Positions 14,853 to 24,607 of a stretch of 64,000 nt of DNA are shown here, in pieces. The notes below the pieces were generated by a model, which was not told the origin of the DNA, did not search any database, and saw nothing but the letters and a program-made list of their open reading frames with translations. The position numbers were made by a program, and so were the translations under genes. The first letter of the stretch is position 1. Each line of letters begins with the position of its first letter. Source of the stretch: an uncultured Ectothiorhodospiraceae bacterium (GTDB lineage: Bacteria > Pseudomonadota > Gammaproteobacteria > CAMYNG01). Location of the stretch: contig CAMYNG010000004.1 in the NCBI GenBank assembly GCA_947259765.1, positions 38,140 to 102,139 on the forward strand, in the 5' to 3' direction.

Positions 14853-16382
14853 ATGTTCCGCCTTGGTTGCGCCAGCCGCGCCTGTTTTCAAAATGAAATC
14901 CTGTCCGGCTTGACCGTCGCCCTGGCATTGGTTCCGGAGGCTGTGGCGTTTGCTTTTGTCGCCGGGGTTGAGCCGCTCGTTGGCTTGTATGCCGCCTTTA
15001 TGGTCGGGTTACTGGCGTCAATCTTCGGCGGCCGACCGGGCATGATTTCCGGTGCCACGGGCGCTATGGCGGTGGTGATGGTTGCGCTGGTAGCAGACCA
15101 CGGCGTGGAATATCTGTTTGCTGCCGTGGTTCTGACCGGCGCAATTCAGATCGGTGCTGGGGTACTGCGACTGGGTAAATATATTCGCATGGTGCCCTAT
15201 CCGGTCATGCTCGGTTTTGTGAACGGCCTGGCGATTGTAATTTTCCTTGCTCAGCTTCAGCATTTCCAGGTTGGTAATGTTGACGGAGATACGCAGTGGC
15301 TCAGTGGTCCAGCACTCTGGATTCTGCTCGGTCTTATCACCTTAACAATGCTAATCATTCATTGGCTGCCAAAGCTGACCGGTGCGTTTCCGGCCGCATT
15401 AGCGGCGATTTTGGTGGTTACTTTGTTGGTCGTGTTTTTCGATATTCCAACAAATACAGTTGGCGATCTCGCATCGATCAAAGGCGGCCTGCCGACGTTT
15501 CATCTGCCAGTTGTTCCGTTTAGCTGGGAAACACTCAAAATAATATTACCTTATTCCTTTATATTGGCTGCAGTGGGTCTTATCGAGTCGCTACTCACTT
15601 TGAGTTTGATTGATGATGTTACGAATACGCGTGGCCGCGGCAATCGCGAGTGTGTCGGTCAGGGTATCGCCAATTCGGTAACTGGATTCTTCGGTGGCAT
15701 GGGTGGTTGTGCGATGATCGGGCAAAGCATGATCAACGTAAACTCCGGCGGCCGGCAGCGTTTGTCCGGTGTCGCTGCAGCCCTGTTCCTGTTGGCCTTC
15801 ATTCTTTTTGCTCATGACCTGATTGAATTGATCCCCATGGCCGCATTGATTGGAGTGATGTTTATGGTCGTTTTTGCGACCTTTGAATGGTCCAGTCTGC
15901 GTATCATGGGCAAGATACCGCTTACCGATGCCTTTGTTCTGATACTGGTTTCGGCTGTCACCGTAATGACTGACCTGGCCATTGCCGTGGTTGTGGGGGT
16001 AATTGTTTCAGCGCTGGCGTTCGCCTGGGAACATGCAAAGCATATAAATGCTAAGTCGTATGACGACGAGGAAGGCACGCGTGTGTATGAGCTAAACGGT
16101 CCGCTGTTTTTCGGTTCCGTTAAGAATTTTCTTGAACTTTTTGATCCCGCCACTGACCCGGACGAGGTGATCATCGAGTTTCAAAATTCCCGTGTTGTCG
16201 ATCATTCCGCCATCGAAGCAATCGATAATCTCGCAGATAAATACCTCAAAGCCGGTAAAAAACTCCATCTACGACATTTGAGTCAGGACTGCCGGCAGCT
16301 ATTGAAAAAAGCCGGTGATCTTGTCGAGGTTAATGTGATGGAAGATCCGCGTTACCATATTGCAGATGACAAGCTTGCATAA
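14853..16382 (+). CDS. SulP-family anion transporter with STAS domain
   Basis: A start at ATG 14853 has AGG 8 bases upstream; ATG 14841 lacks a ribosome site. The transmembrane part (10-14 spans) begins with the SulP signature [32 protein letters not shown] (first residues shown in part) and contains [13 protein letters not shown]-terminal STAS domain ([30 protein letters not shown]) is cytoplasmic. SulP/SLC26 proteins move sulfate, bicarbonate or carboxylates. No carbonic-anhydrase or sulfur gene is adjacent, so the substrate is open. Confidence 0.88.
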   Translation: MFRLGCASRACFQNEILSGLTVALALVPEAVAFAFVAGVEPLVGLYAAFMVGLLASIFGGRPGMISGATGAMAVVMVALVADHGVEYLFAAVVLTGAIQIGAGVLRLGKYIRMVPYPVMLGFVNGLAIVIFLAQLQHFQVGNVDGDTQWLSGPALWILLGLITLTMLIIHWLPKLTGAFPAALAAILVVTLLVVFFDIPTNTVGDLASIKGGLPTFHLPVVPFSWETLKIILPYSFILAAVGLIESLLTLSLIDDVTNTRGRGNRECVGQGIANSVTGFFGGMGGCAMIGQSMINVNSGGRQRLSGVAAALFLLAFILFAHDLIELIPMAALIGVMFMVVFATFEWSSLRIMGKIPLTDAFVLILVSAVTVMTDLAIAVVVGVIVSALAFAWEHAKHINAKSYDDEEGTRVYELNGPLFFGSVKNFLELFDPATDPDEVIIEFQNSRVVDHSAIEAIDNLADKYLKAGKKLHLRHLSQDCRQLLKKAGDLVEVNVMEDPRYHIADDKLA

Positions 16383-16428
16383 AAGAATGGGGTAACGGAG
16401 TTTTCGTTTTTCTATTGGTATATGAAAA

Positions 16429-16854
16429 GTGTCGATGAAAATAAAAATTGCAAAAACTGATGCCGATATTTTGTCCTGTTGTTCCGTTATGCGTGAGCTG
16501 CGGCCGCATATCAATGAAAATGAATTTTTGCTGCGGGTGAGGCGTCAGGAAGAGGCCGGCTATCGCATTGTGTGTGCGCAAGACGACCAAAATGTGGTAA
16601 CAGTTGCTGGAACTCGAATTTTGGAAACGCTTGCATGGGGGCGAGTTCTTTATGTCGATGATCTGATAACGGCGCAAACGCGTCGGTCACAGGGCGTTGG
16701 TAAGAGCATGCTCTCTTGGCTTAAGACGTACGCAAAAAATCAAGATTGCGTACAGATTCACCTGGATTCCGGATCTCACAGAAAGGACGCGCATCGATTC
16801 TATGAACGCGAGGGCATGTCAGCGGTCGGATTTCATTTTTCAGAGAATTTGTAA
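16429..16854 (+). CDS. GNAT-family N-acetyltransferase
   Basis: 141 residues from GTG 16429, or 139 from the in-frame ATG at 16435. The acetyl-CoA site is TRRSQGVGKSMLSWLKTYA (R/QxxGxG), preceded by VLYVDDLIT, and the C-terminal unit HLDSGSHRKDAHRFYEREGMSAVGFHF is the usual substrate-side end. Substrate unknown. It follows the SulP gene by 46 bp on the same strand and may share its transcript. Confidence 0.82.
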   Translation: MSMKIKIAKTDADILSCCSVMRELRPHINENEFLLRVRRQEEAGYRIVCAQDDQNVVTVAGTRILETLAWGRVLYVDDLITAQTRRSQGVGKSMLSWLKTYAKNQDCVQIHLDSGSHRKDAHRFYEREGMSAVGFHFSENL

Positions 16855-16893
16855 CTTGGGAACGGTAGCGTACGCTGCGTTACGGGGAGAGTG

Positions 16894-17469
16894 TCAATCC
16901 CCGGTGGGGCTGTGTGTACCGAATTCCTCTACCGTATAGCGTTCGCAATGAAAGTCATCTGACCAGTGCTCGGGTGTCATGCCCGCCTTCATTTTTAAAT
17001 GCCGAACGAATTCCTGCTGTGTCGGTAGGCTTTCCCAAACGGAAGGCAGAAAGGTTGCGCGACGGCCCCGATCTTCAATCACCAAACCGTCAGTGCCCGG
17101 GCGCAAGGTATTGAGTAATTCGGACTCTGAACGGCATGGCATCGGCTCTGGTGGTGATAAGACTGAAATGTGAAACTCAAGTGCTGCGAATTCATCCATA
17201 CTAACTGGGGCGAAGCGGGGATCACGAAATGCGGCGGCAAAAGCGTTATGTGCCACATCCTGCACCAGCGGTTGGTACGCCTCCAACGTGCCGATACAGC
17301 CACGCAACTGCTGGTTGATTTTCAGAGTAACGAAACTGGCACCCTCCAATTGTAGGGCAGGATTAAATTCCGTGTTTTCGACAGGCGCTGGTCGGGCGTG
17401 TTGCAGGCCGTACTTAACCGAGTTAGTGGCGACCTGCAATAGAACCTGGCGGAGAGTTTCATCCAACAT
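16894..17469 (-). CDS. amrA: AmmeMemoRadiSam system protein A (AMMECR1 domain)
   Basis: A 191-residue protein. The AMMECR1 signature is QQLRGCIGTLEAYQPL, with the LRGCIG motif and its Cys intact, followed by AAFRDPRFAPV, LEFHISVLSPPEPM and GTDGLVIEDRGRRATFLPSVW. The chemistry of AMMECR1 domains is not established. Its ATG overlaps the memo-type gene's stop by one base (TGATG), so translation is coupled. Together with amrB and the divergent radical-SAM gene it makes up the three-component AmmeMemoRadiSam set. Confidence 0.88.
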   Translation of the reverse strand: MLDETLRQVLLQVATNSVKYGLQHARPAPVENTEFNPALQLEGASFVTLKINQQLRGCIGTLEAYQPLVQDVAHNAFAAAFRDPRFAPVSMDEFAALEFHISVLSPPEPMPCRSESELLNTLRPGTDGLVIEDRGRRATFLPSVWESLPTQQEFVRHLKMKAGMTPEHWSDDFHCERYTVEEFGTHSPTGD

Positions 17470-18260
17470 CAGTGCAGCACGTAAGCACCATAACCGACAA
17501 CCTGATCACGTGGCCCCGCGGTATCGCCTGAATTGCGTAAATCAATGGTGTCGATATTAAGGCCTCTTTCTCTGGCGACGTAAATCAATCCGGCAACCGG
17601 ATTCCGGCCACAGGCATCCTCGTAGCCGATATCCTCAAGGCGAAGTTCCTCGATTGCACGCGAGGTACTTTCATCGAGACGTTGCGCCAAACTATACGGG
17701 TGGTAATGGCTGAGGTCGGAGGAAACTACAATCAGTGTTTCCGGCCCACCCCAAAGTTGCTCAAGCACCTCGCCAACCTGTGCCCCGCTGGCATTTCCGA
17801 CAACCAACGGTACCAGGGTGAAATCATCCAGCACTTCCTGCAAAAAAGGCAAATGCACTTCCAGGCTGTGTTCCTGTGCGTGCGCATTATCCAGCAGTTG
17901 CACCTGGGGCAGGGACAGGATCTCCTCAATGGCCGACCGGTCGATGGAAATGTTACCTAACGGCGTCGCAAACAGCTCAACACTGGGTGCCGCCAGCCCC
18001 TCAAATACCACACGATGTGAGGGCCCAAGTAAAACGACCCTTTTTATTTGATCATGTACGGGACGCAAGGCCGAGTATGCACTGGCTGCCACCGGTCCGG
18101 AGTAAACATAACCGGCATGGGGTGCGATGATCGCCTTGGGTGCGGGGCCCGGCGCGGGTTTTGCCTGGTCGAGAAAGTTACTGACCAGGCTTTGCAGTTC
18201 GTTGGCATCATCGGGATAGAACATCCCTGCAACCACCGGTCTGCGAATGTGTTGCTGCAT
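17469..18260 (-). CDS. amrB: AmmeMemoRadiSam system protein B (Memo-like)
   Basis: 263 residues of Memo type, related in fold to class III extradiol dioxygenases. RPVVAGMFYPDDA starts the domain. Likely metal-site residues lie in APHAGYVYSGPVAASAY, LLGPSHRVVFEGLA, AQEHSLEVHLPFLQ and VSSDLSHYHPY; the conserved Cys is in EDACGRNPVAGL. A good ribosome site (AGGGAGG) precedes ATG 18260. It is transcribed divergently from the radical-SAM gene 268 bp away, so the intergenic region probably controls both arms of the system. Confidence 0.9.
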   Translation of the reverse strand: MQQHIRRPVVAGMFYPDDANELQSLVSNFLDQAKPAPGPAPKAIIAPHAGYVYSGPVAASAYSALRPVHDQIKRVVLLGPSHRVVFEGLAAPSVELFATPLGNISIDRSAIEEILSLPQVQLLDNAHAQEHSLEVHLPFLQEVLDDFTLVPLVVGNASGAQVGEVLEQLWGGPETLIVVSSDLSHYHPYSLAQRLDESTSRAIEELRLEDIGYEDACGRNPVAGLIYVARERGLNIDTIDLRNSGDTAGPRDQVVGYGAYVLH

Positions 18261-18528
18261 GGCAACGGTCCTCCCTTAATGGGTACTGCATTTCACGATA
18301 AGGGTGACTGCGGTCGATTTCAAGATTTTCCGCTCACAATGCACGCTTTCCTTGATAACGATCAGTTTCGTTGCCATATATAAAAAGAGAGGTTTTAAGT
18401 GTGCTATTGCGGTGGAGACCAGGATCTAGTGGATTTTTAGTTTTACCGGACTTCGGCCTGCGCCGGAGTAAGGGAAGTGAAATTAATTAACGGTTACTCG
18501 TAAGCATCAGAACTTTGGAAGATTTGTC

Positions 18529-19638
18529 ATGCGTGAAGAATTTAATGAACAGGGTGTTATCGAAGTAGGCTATTGGCATCGATTGGACGATGGTCGCGTA
18601 CAGTGTGACCTGTGTCCCCGGTTTTGCAAATTACAAGATGGTCAGCGCGGTTTGTGTTTTGTACGAGGCAGGCGTGGCGACACCATGGTACTTACGACCT
18701 ATGGTCGTTCCAGCGGCTATTGTGTTGACCCCATCGAGAAAAAACCGCTGAATCATTTTCTACCCGGCACTTCAGTCTTATCTTTTGGTACCGCTGGTTG
18801 CAATCTTGCGTGTAAGTTTTGTCAGAACTGGGATATAAGCAAATCCCGTGAATTTGACACGCTGGCCGACGAGGCTTCGCCGGAGACAATTGCAGAGGCC
18901 GCAGTCCAGCTGGGATGCCGTAGTGTTGCCTACACTTATAACGATCCAGTGATATTCCATGAGTACGCCATCGACGTGGCCAAGGCCTGCCATGAGCGAG
19001 ATATTAAATCGGTTGCTGTGACGGCAGGCTATGTCACTCCGGAGCCGCGTGCCGAGTTCTACAAGCATATGGACGCGGCGAATGTTGATCTGAAGGCCTT
19101 CACCGAGCGGTTCTATCACAAAATCGCCGGTGGTCATCTACAGCCCGTGTTAGAAACACTTGAGTATATAAAACATGAAACCGATACCTGGCTGGAGATC
19201 ACGACCCTGTTGATCCCGGGCGAAAACGACTCCGATCAGGAGTTACATGATCTGACGAACTGGGTGGTGGAAAAGCTCGGCCCGGAAGTGCCGGTCCACT
19301 TCACTGCATTCCATCCGGACTGGAAGATGCTCGATATTCCAGCCACGCCTCCGGCAACACTCACGCGGGCACGAAAAATCGCTATCGAAAATGGTATCCA
19401 CTACGCCTATACGGGCAACGTGCATGACGCCGACGGGGGTAGCACCTACTGTCACCAGTGTGGTACAAAGCTCGTCGGTCGCGACTGGTATGTCTTATCT
19501 GATTGGGGGCTCACCAACGATGGTCATTGTCTTTCCTGCGGAGCTCAATGTGCCGGCGTGTTCGAGGGGCCACCGGGTACCTGGGGTGCAAGGCGGCAAC
19601 CCGTGCGTCTGAAAGACTTCGCGGTTGCTGTTGAATAG
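18529..19638 (+). CDS. amrS: AmmeMemoRadiSam system radical SAM enzyme
   Basis: 369 residues related to the pyruvate formate-lyase activase group. The iron-sulfur motif is GCNLACKFCQNWDISKS (CxxxCxxC). An N-terminal Cys cluster (CDLCPRFCKLQDGQRGLC) precedes it and a C-terminal zinc-ribbon-like pair (CHQCG..., CLSCGAQC) follows. GYVTPEPRAEFYKHMDAANV and DIKSVAVTAG are typical of this family. Its substrate is unknown; consistent co-occurrence with Memo and AMMECR1 proteins defines the set. Confidence 0.92.
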   Translation: MREEFNEQGVIEVGYWHRLDDGRVQCDLCPRFCKLQDGQRGLCFVRGRRGDTMVLTTYGRSSGYCVDPIEKKPLNHFLPGTSVLSFGTAGCNLACKFCQNWDISKSREFDTLADEASPETIAEAAVQLGCRSVAYTYNDPVIFHEYAIDVAKACHERDIKSVAVTAGYVTPEPRAEFYKHMDAANVDLKAFTERFYHKIAGGHLQPVLETLEYIKHETDTWLEITTLLIPGENDSDQELHDLTNWVVEKLGPEVPVHFTAFHPDWKMLDIPATPPATLTRARKIAIENGIHYAYTGNVHDADGGSTYCHQCGTKLVGRDWYVLSDWGLTNDGHCLSCGAQCAGVFEGPPGTWGARRQPVRLKDFAVAVE

Positions 19639-19714
19639 GCAAGTCCTTTCCCGCTGTGCCTGTATATCCGGGCACGGCCGCGCCTGATTAAAGCTGGAAA
19701 AATTTTGAATACGT

Positions 19715-19753
19715 TGCCGGTGTAAATCCGGCAGGTGTGAATTTGGTTTTCAC
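19715..19753 (+). other. Paired hairpins in the mog leader
   Basis: TGCCGG-TGTAAAT-CCGGCA (19715-19733) is followed immediately by GTGAA-7 bases-TTCAC (19737-19753), 12 bp before the mog start codon. The second hairpin could affect ribosome access. The loop resembles one element of cobalamin riboswitches, but the rest of that structure is missing. Confidence 0.3.
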
Positions 19754-19765
19754 GGGTGGAAATGC

Positions 19766-20314
19766 ATGAGTGAAACAACGATAAAAATAGGTTTTGTAAC
19801 GGTCTCTGACCGGGCAAGTCGAGGCGAGTATGAAGACCTGGGTGGCCCGGCCATGCGCGAGTGGTTGGAAAAGGCGCTAACAACTTCATTTGAGGCCGTG
19901 CACCGGCTGGTCGCCGATGAGCAAGTGGAAGTAGAATCTGCGCTCATTGAATTGTGTGATGAGGAAGGTTGCTGTCTGGTTGTGACCACGGGGGGGACGG
20001 GTCCTGCACCACGCGATATTACCCCGGAAGCAACTGAATCCGTGTGTAACAAAATCCTTGATGGTTTTGGCGAGCAAATGCGTGCTGTGTCGCTGCAGTT
20101 CGTTCCTACCGCGATCCTCTCACGTCAGATAGCAGGTATACGCGGGCGCAGCTTGATCATCAATCTCCCCGGCAAGCCGTCCGCGATAGCGGATTGCCTG
20201 AACGCGGTGTTTCCCGCGGTACCGTATTGTGTTGATTTGATCGAAGGTCCGTACCTGGAAACTGATACGGAAGTGATTACAGCGTTTCGTCCCAAGCATG
20301 CCGTACGCAAGTAA
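19766..20314 (+). CDS. mog: Molybdopterin adenylyltransferase
   Basis: 182 residues of the MogA/MoaB fold. IGFVTVSDRASRGEYEDLGG, the glycine loop LVVTTGGTGPAPRDITPEAT and IINLPGKPSAIADCL are the Mog signatures. The enzyme adenylates molybdopterin with ATP so that molybdate can be inserted. E. coli Mog is of similar length. It follows amrS by 127 bp without other Mo-cofactor genes nearby. Confidence 0.88.
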   Translation: MSETTIKIGFVTVSDRASRGEYEDLGGPAMREWLEKALTTSFEAVHRLVADEQVEVESALIELCDEEGCCLVVTTGGTGPAPRDITPEATESVCNKILDGFGEQMRAVSLQFVPTAILSRQIAGIRGRSLIINLPGKPSAIADCLNAVFPAVPYCVDLIEGPYLETDTEVITAFRPKHAVRK

Positions 20315-20356
20315 AACCGGTTTTAGAAAATTTTCTGAGTTAAGTGTAATTCCAAC

Positions 20357-21304
20357 ATGGTAAGCATCCCTTCGGCCGATTGGCAGGCACAGGCATCCGT
20401 GGCCGATGTTATCCATTGGGTAGCTGACCAATTCGATGCGGCGGACTTGAGTTTTGGCCACGGTACCGCGAACGCCTTGGACGAGGCCGCCTGGCTGGTG
20501 AGTCACGCACTCGGCGCTGCGGCAGACTTATCCGATGTTGGCCCGCAGCGCCTTTTAACGGCATCAGAATTTGCCAAGGTTCTCGAACTCACAGAACGCC
20601 GGATAGCGGAGCGCTTGCCACTTGCGTATTTGATTAATGAAGCGTGGTTTGCGGGTTTAAGGTTTTACGTTGATCGGCGTGTCATAATTCCACGCTCGCC
20701 AATTGCAGAACTGATTCATGAGCACTTTGCACCCTGGATAGATGAAAAACGCGTGCAGCGTGTATTGGACCTGTGCACTGGTAGCGGTTGTATCGCGTTA
20801 GCCTGTGCGTACGCTTTTCCGAAAGCGAAGGTGGATGCAACGGATATTTCCGCGGACGCGCTTGCGGTTGCGAAAATAAACATTGATAACCACAATCTGG
20901 ATGAGCGTGTTAAGTTGCTACAATCGAATTTATTTACAGATGTTGACGGCGTATATGACCTCATCGTGAGCAACCCGCCATATGTAGATGCGGCCGATAT
21001 GGCGGGCTTGACCGAGGAATATCGGCATGAGCCCGAGTTGGCTCTTGCAGCGGGACAACACGGTCTCGACCTGGTGTATAGAATGTTGCCCGAAGCCGCA
21101 GCGTACTTGTCACCACATGGCATTCTGGTTGTTGAGGTGGGTAACAGTGCAGAGGCATTGGTGCATCTACTGCCCAACGTGCCATTTACCTGGCTTGAAT
21201 TTGAATTCGGTGGGGAAGGGGTGTTCCTGCTGCATCGTGATGAGCTGATGGCACACCATGACGAATTTATTTCTCTACGGGATAGTCAGGTTGTGCAGGG
21301 TTAA
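20357..21304 (+). CDS. prmB: Ribosomal protein L3 N5-glutamine methyltransferase
   Basis: 315 residues. The N-terminal helical substrate-binding domain leads into a class I SAM fold: RVLDLCTGSGCIALACAYAF (motif I), VDATDIS, and the glutamine-methylating motif LIVSNPPYVDAADM (NPPY). YRHEPELALAAGQHGLD is typical of PrmB rather than PrmC. It methylates Gln of L3 during 50S assembly. prmB next to aroC is common in gammaproteobacteria. Confidence 0.92.
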   Translation: MVSIPSADWQAQASVADVIHWVADQFDAADLSFGHGTANALDEAAWLVSHALGAAADLSDVGPQRLLTASEFAKVLELTERRIAERLPLAYLINEAWFAGLRFYVDRRVIIPRSPIAELIHEHFAPWIDEKRVQRVLDLCTGSGCIALACAYAFPKAKVDATDISADALAVAKINIDNHNLDERVKLLQSNLFTDVDGVYDLIVSNPPYVDAADMAGLTEEYRHEPELALAAGQHGLDLVYRMLPEAAAYLSPHGILVVEVGNSAEALVHLLPNVPFTWLEFEFGGEGVFLLHRDELMAHHDEFISLRDSQVVQG

Positions 21305-21379
21305 CAGGCGCAGGTCGAGGCATTGCAAAACCGATAAAGTAAGATAAACAGGAACTCGGAAACATAGTCGAGGGTAAAA

Positions 21380-21685
21380 ATGAAACAAGCAAGATCCATG
21401 CAGGAGCTTATCGAAATTGTCGAACAGGCTCTGTTTGATATTGAGGAATTGCGTATGTCAGCCGAGTATGACTACGAGGATATGGGTGGCGCACTGGCAT
21501 TTGCGGGGCAACTAGAGGAACAGGTCAAGACCTTGCTGGCGGAATTAAAGGCGGGCGACCACGAATTCAAGGATGAAGATTTATCGTTTATGGCAGTGGT
21601 TAATGCTCAAAGCGATCTGAATCTGCCTTTCAAACACTTGTTGCGGGTTATCAACGCCAGTCACCGAAATGGATTTGATGCGTGA
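21380..21685 (+). CDS. Small acidic protein between prmB and aroC
   Basis: 101 residues, strongly acidic and largely helical (MKQARSMQELIEIVEQALFD, EYDYEDMGGALAFAGQLEEQ, LPFKHLLRVINASHRNGFDA). No signal, membrane span or catalytic motif. The regular helical pattern, core-like codon use and position between two conserved genes support it as real. I do not recognise the family; a small cytosolic adaptor-type protein is one possibility. Confidence 0.7.
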   Translation: MKQARSMQELIEIVEQALFDIEELRMSAEYDYEDMGGALAFAGQLEEQVKTLLAELKAGDHEFKDEDLSFMAVVNAQSDLNLPFKHLLRVINASHRNGFDA

Positions 21686-21780
21686 CCAAAATTTGTAGTC
21701 GCAGCTCGAAGCATAAAAACAAGGTGGGAATTTCGGGTATAATCACGCTTAATACAGACACTTGAGCACTTGAATTCAAA

Positions 21781-22890
21781 ATGTCCGGCAATACGATTGG
21801 AAAACTTTTTACGGTAACGTCCTTTGGCGAGAGTCACGGCCCGGCTATCGGCTGTATCGTCGATGGGTGCCCACCCGGCCTGACCGTATCGGAGGCGGAT
21901 CTGCAGCTGGATCTGGATCGCCGACGGCCAGGTACTTCACGTCATACCACACAACGTCGTGAACCCGATCAAGTGCGTATTCTTTCCGGTGTGTTTGAAG
22001 GCAAAACGACCGGCACTCCAATTGGTTTAATCATAGAAAACGTCGATCAGCGTTCCAAAGACTATAGCGAAATCCTCGATCGGTTCAGGCCTGGACACGC
22101 CGATTACACCTATCAGCAGAAGTACGGTTTCCGCGATTACCGCGGTGGTGGGCGTTCATCGGCGCGTGAGACAGCGATGCGGGTTGCAGCAGGTGCGATT
22201 GCGAAAAAATATCTTAACGAACGGCTCGGCGTTAACATCCGGGGTTACCTGGCACAACTTGGCACGATCAAGGCGGAACAGTTTGACTGGGCGCAGGTCG
22301 AGCAAAATCCCTTTTTCTGTCCGGATGAAACGAAAGTATCTGAACTGGAAAAATACATGGACGCGTTGCGCAAGGAAGGCAACTCTGTGGGTGCACGCAT
22401 CAACGTTGTCGCCGAAGGTATGCCGGTCGGTCTCGGCGAGCCAATATTCGATCGGCTCGATGCTGACATCGCCCATGCCATGATGAGCATTAATGCCGTC
22501 AAGGGCGTCGAGCTGGGCGCAGGTTTTGACTGTGTCGCACAAAAGGGTACGGAACACCGTGACGAAATTACGCCACAGGGCTTTCTGTCAAATCATGCCG
22601 GCGGCACCCTGGGCGGTATCTCCTCGGGGCAGGACATTCTCGTTAGCATTGCATTGAAGCCGACTTCCAGCCTGCGTCTGCCTGGCAAGAGTATTAATCT
22701 CGAGGGTGAGGCCGTGGACGTTGTGACCAAAGGCCGCCATGATCCCTGCGTTGGAATACGTGCCACACCGATTGCCGAGGCCATGCTGGCCATTGTTCTG
22801 ATGGATCATGCCATGCGCCACCGTGCCCAGAATATAGATGTCGAATCGGTAACGCCGGTCGTTCCGGCACAGCCGGGGGGCGGGGAGTGA
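21781..22890 (+). CDS. aroC: Chorismate synthase
   Basis: 369 residues, normal for the family. [20 protein letters not shown] is the first family signature, [20 protein letters not shown] and [16 protein letters not shown] the second, and [20 protein letters not shown]-type sequence the third (quoted in part). FMN-dependent 1,4-elimination of phosphate from EPSP yields chorismate, the precursor for the trp genes found 13 kb downstream. Confidence 0.97.
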   Translation: MSGNTIGKLFTVTSFGESHGPAIGCIVDGCPPGLTVSEADLQLDLDRRRPGTSRHTTQRREPDQVRILSGVFEGKTTGTPIGLIIENVDQRSKDYSEILDRFRPGHADYTYQQKYGFRDYRGGGRSSARETAMRVAAGAIAKKYLNERLGVNIRGYLAQLGTIKAEQFDWAQVEQNPFFCPDETKVSELEKYMDALRKEGNSVGARINVVAEGMPVGLGEPIFDRLDADIAHAMMSINAVKGVELGAGFDCVAQKGTEHRDEITPQGFLSNHAGGTLGGISSGQDILVSIALKPTSSLRLPGKSINLEGEAVDVVTKGRHDPCVGIRATPIAEAMLAIVLMDHAMRHRAQNIDVESVTPVVPAQPGGGE

Positions 22891-22925
22891 GTTGCTGCGC
22901 GCGATTGAATTGCTGATTTAATCCA

Positions 22926-24062
22926 ATGCCCTATTGGCGCCTGTCCGGGTTCTACTTCTTTTACTTCGCGAGCCTCGGCTCGCTGATTTTTTATTGGAGT
23001 ATCTATCTCGAATCACTGGGTCTGAGTCGCCAATCAACCGGCGAACTGATCGCCGTTCTTTCCGCCACCAAAATCGTATCCCCCTTGATTTGGGGCTGGA
23101 TCGCCGACCATACCGGTCATCGAATGCGCATCGTACGCTCCGGTGCGTTTGCCGCCGTGCTGACGTTTGCCGGAGTGTTCTGGGTGAGCAGTTATTGGCC
23201 CCTTGCACTGGTTATGGCTGCGTTCAGTTTTTTCTGGAACGCTGTGTTGCCCCAGTTCGAGGCGGCAACGTTTTCACATCTGGAGGGACAAACACACCGT
23301 TACAGTGTTATCCGTGTGTGGGGTTCCGTCGGCTTTATTCTTGCGGCATGGCTGGCAGGCTGGGGTATCGAAACACTCACTGTTGCCGCATTGCCGTACT
23401 TCGTCTTGATACTTTTTGCCGCTATCTGGTTGAGCAGTCTGCTGGTGCCGGAGTCCGCCGCCGGCCATCGTAGTCTGGACCATGAGCCGTTGTCACGAGT
23501 GTTGGCGCGCCCGCATGTTACGGGATTGCTATTGGTTTGTTTTCTTATGCAGGCGGGACACGGTCCTTACTATGTTTTCTTTGCGCCTTATATGAAAGCA
23601 CACGGCTATTCGATAAGTTTTGTCGGCGGTTTGATTGCATTAGGCGTGATTGCGGAAGTTTTTGTGTTTCTCAACATGCATCGTTGGGGTAAGCGTTTCC
23701 AGCTACGCTCACTGCTGATTGTCAGTCTATTGTTGTCGAGTGTTCGCTGGTTGTTGTTGGGATTTTTTCCGGAGAATCTAACGTTGGTCGTTATTGCGCA
23801 GATGCTGCATGCGGCCACCTTCGGTGTTTATCATGTTGCCGCGATTCAATTGATCCATATTTACTTTACCGGTCGTCATCAGGGCAAAGGTCAGGCGTTA
23901 TACAGCAGTGTCAGTTTCGGTGCCGGTGGCGCTGTCGGCAGCCTGTATAGTGGTTATATCTGGGAGAACTCTAGTGGAATGTATATGTTCCTGACGGCGG
24001 CCATAATAGGCTTGCTCGGCGCATTGATTGCGTGGAGTTTTGTCAGGGTAGAACCCGCATAA
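22926..24062 (+). CDS. MFS transporter, HcaT/phenylpropionate-permease type
   Basis: 378 residues with 12 predicted spans. It starts WRLSGFYFFYFASLGSLIFY and has SRQSTGELIAVLSATKIVSPLIWGWIADHTGHRMRI (the motif-A loop GWIADHTGHR between TM2 and TM3), followed by RVWGSVGFILAAW. This matches the MFS_1-like HcaT group. In many gammaproteobacteria this carrier is unlinked to phenylpropionate degradation, and no such genes are nearby here. It starts 35 bp after aroC. Confidence 0.82.
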   Translation: MPYWRLSGFYFFYFASLGSLIFYWSIYLESLGLSRQSTGELIAVLSATKIVSPLIWGWIADHTGHRMRIVRSGAFAAVLTFAGVFWVSSYWPLALVMAAFSFFWNAVLPQFEAATFSHLEGQTHRYSVIRVWGSVGFILAAWLAGWGIETLTVAALPYFVLILFAAIWLSSLLVPESAAGHRSLDHEPLSRVLARPHVTGLLLVCFLMQAGHGPYYVFFAPYMKAHGYSISFVGGLIALGVIAEVFVFLNMHRWGKRFQLRSLLIVSLLLSSVRWLLLGFFPENLTLVVIAQMLHAATFGVYHVAAIQLIHIYFTGRHQGKGQALYSSVSFGAGGAVGSLYSGYIWENSSGMYMFLTAAIIGLLGALIAWSFVRVEPA

Positions 24063-24082
24063 ATCGCTTTTGCGGATTTGCG

Positions 24083-24442
24083 TCAGCCATCTTCATTTTT
24101 GTCTTCCTGAATTTCGCCTGCCTTCTCGCGGCACAACAGCCCAAAGTATGCACAGGTTACGATCACCGCTGGCCAGAAAGTGGTGTTAAACATGTCGTGC
24201 AAACTGGCACTCCAGCGTGGGTGACCGAGCCACTGAATATCGTCATATAAGTCGATAAGTTCCATAAGCAGCGAAAACAACACGACGGGCAGCAGCGTTT
24301 TCCAGGAACCCAACGGGCGATGAAAGCCAACCACGGTGACGAGCAGTACAATCATGCCGATATAGATATGTACCGCGTCCTTGGTAAGCGGCACCAGGGA
24401 CAGCAGTAATACCTTGAAACTCTGGTAGGCCGACATTTCCAT
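24083..24442 (-). CDS. Small membrane protein, unknown function
   Basis: 119 residues with three hydrophobic segments: IYIGMIVLLVTVVGF (27-41), TLLPVVLFSLLMELIDLYDD (49-68) and FWPAVIVTCAYFGLLC (90-105). LMELIDLYDDIQWLGHPRW is the most conserved-looking stretch. The C-terminus is short, acidic and cytoplasmic (KAGEIQEDKNEDG). It converges on the MFS gene with a 20-bp gap. Codon use is native. No function can be assigned. Confidence 0.6.
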   Translation of the reverse strand: MEMSAYQSFKVLLLSLVPLTKDAVHIYIGMIVLLVTVVGFHRPLGSWKTLLPVVLFSLLMELIDLYDDIQWLGHPRWSASLHDMFNTTFWPAVIVTCAYFGLLCREKAGEIQEDKNEDG

Positions 24443-24607
24443 TGATTTGAATTTTCACGCTCATCTTTTTGGTTATTCCTTTTATCATACAGGAACCGGC
24501 AATTAAACGAAGCTGTTCTCCAGGAACTCAATTCCTTTTTGCGCGGCGGGAACGATGGTTTCGCGCTCAAGGTATTGTTCATTGCGATTCTAATGTGACA
24601 GGCCTGG

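Noticed and set aside
19715-19740. Cobalamin-riboswitch-like CCGGTGTAAATCCGG
   Set aside because: Only one loop matches; the B12 box (GCCACTG) and other stems are absent, and mog is not a usual target.
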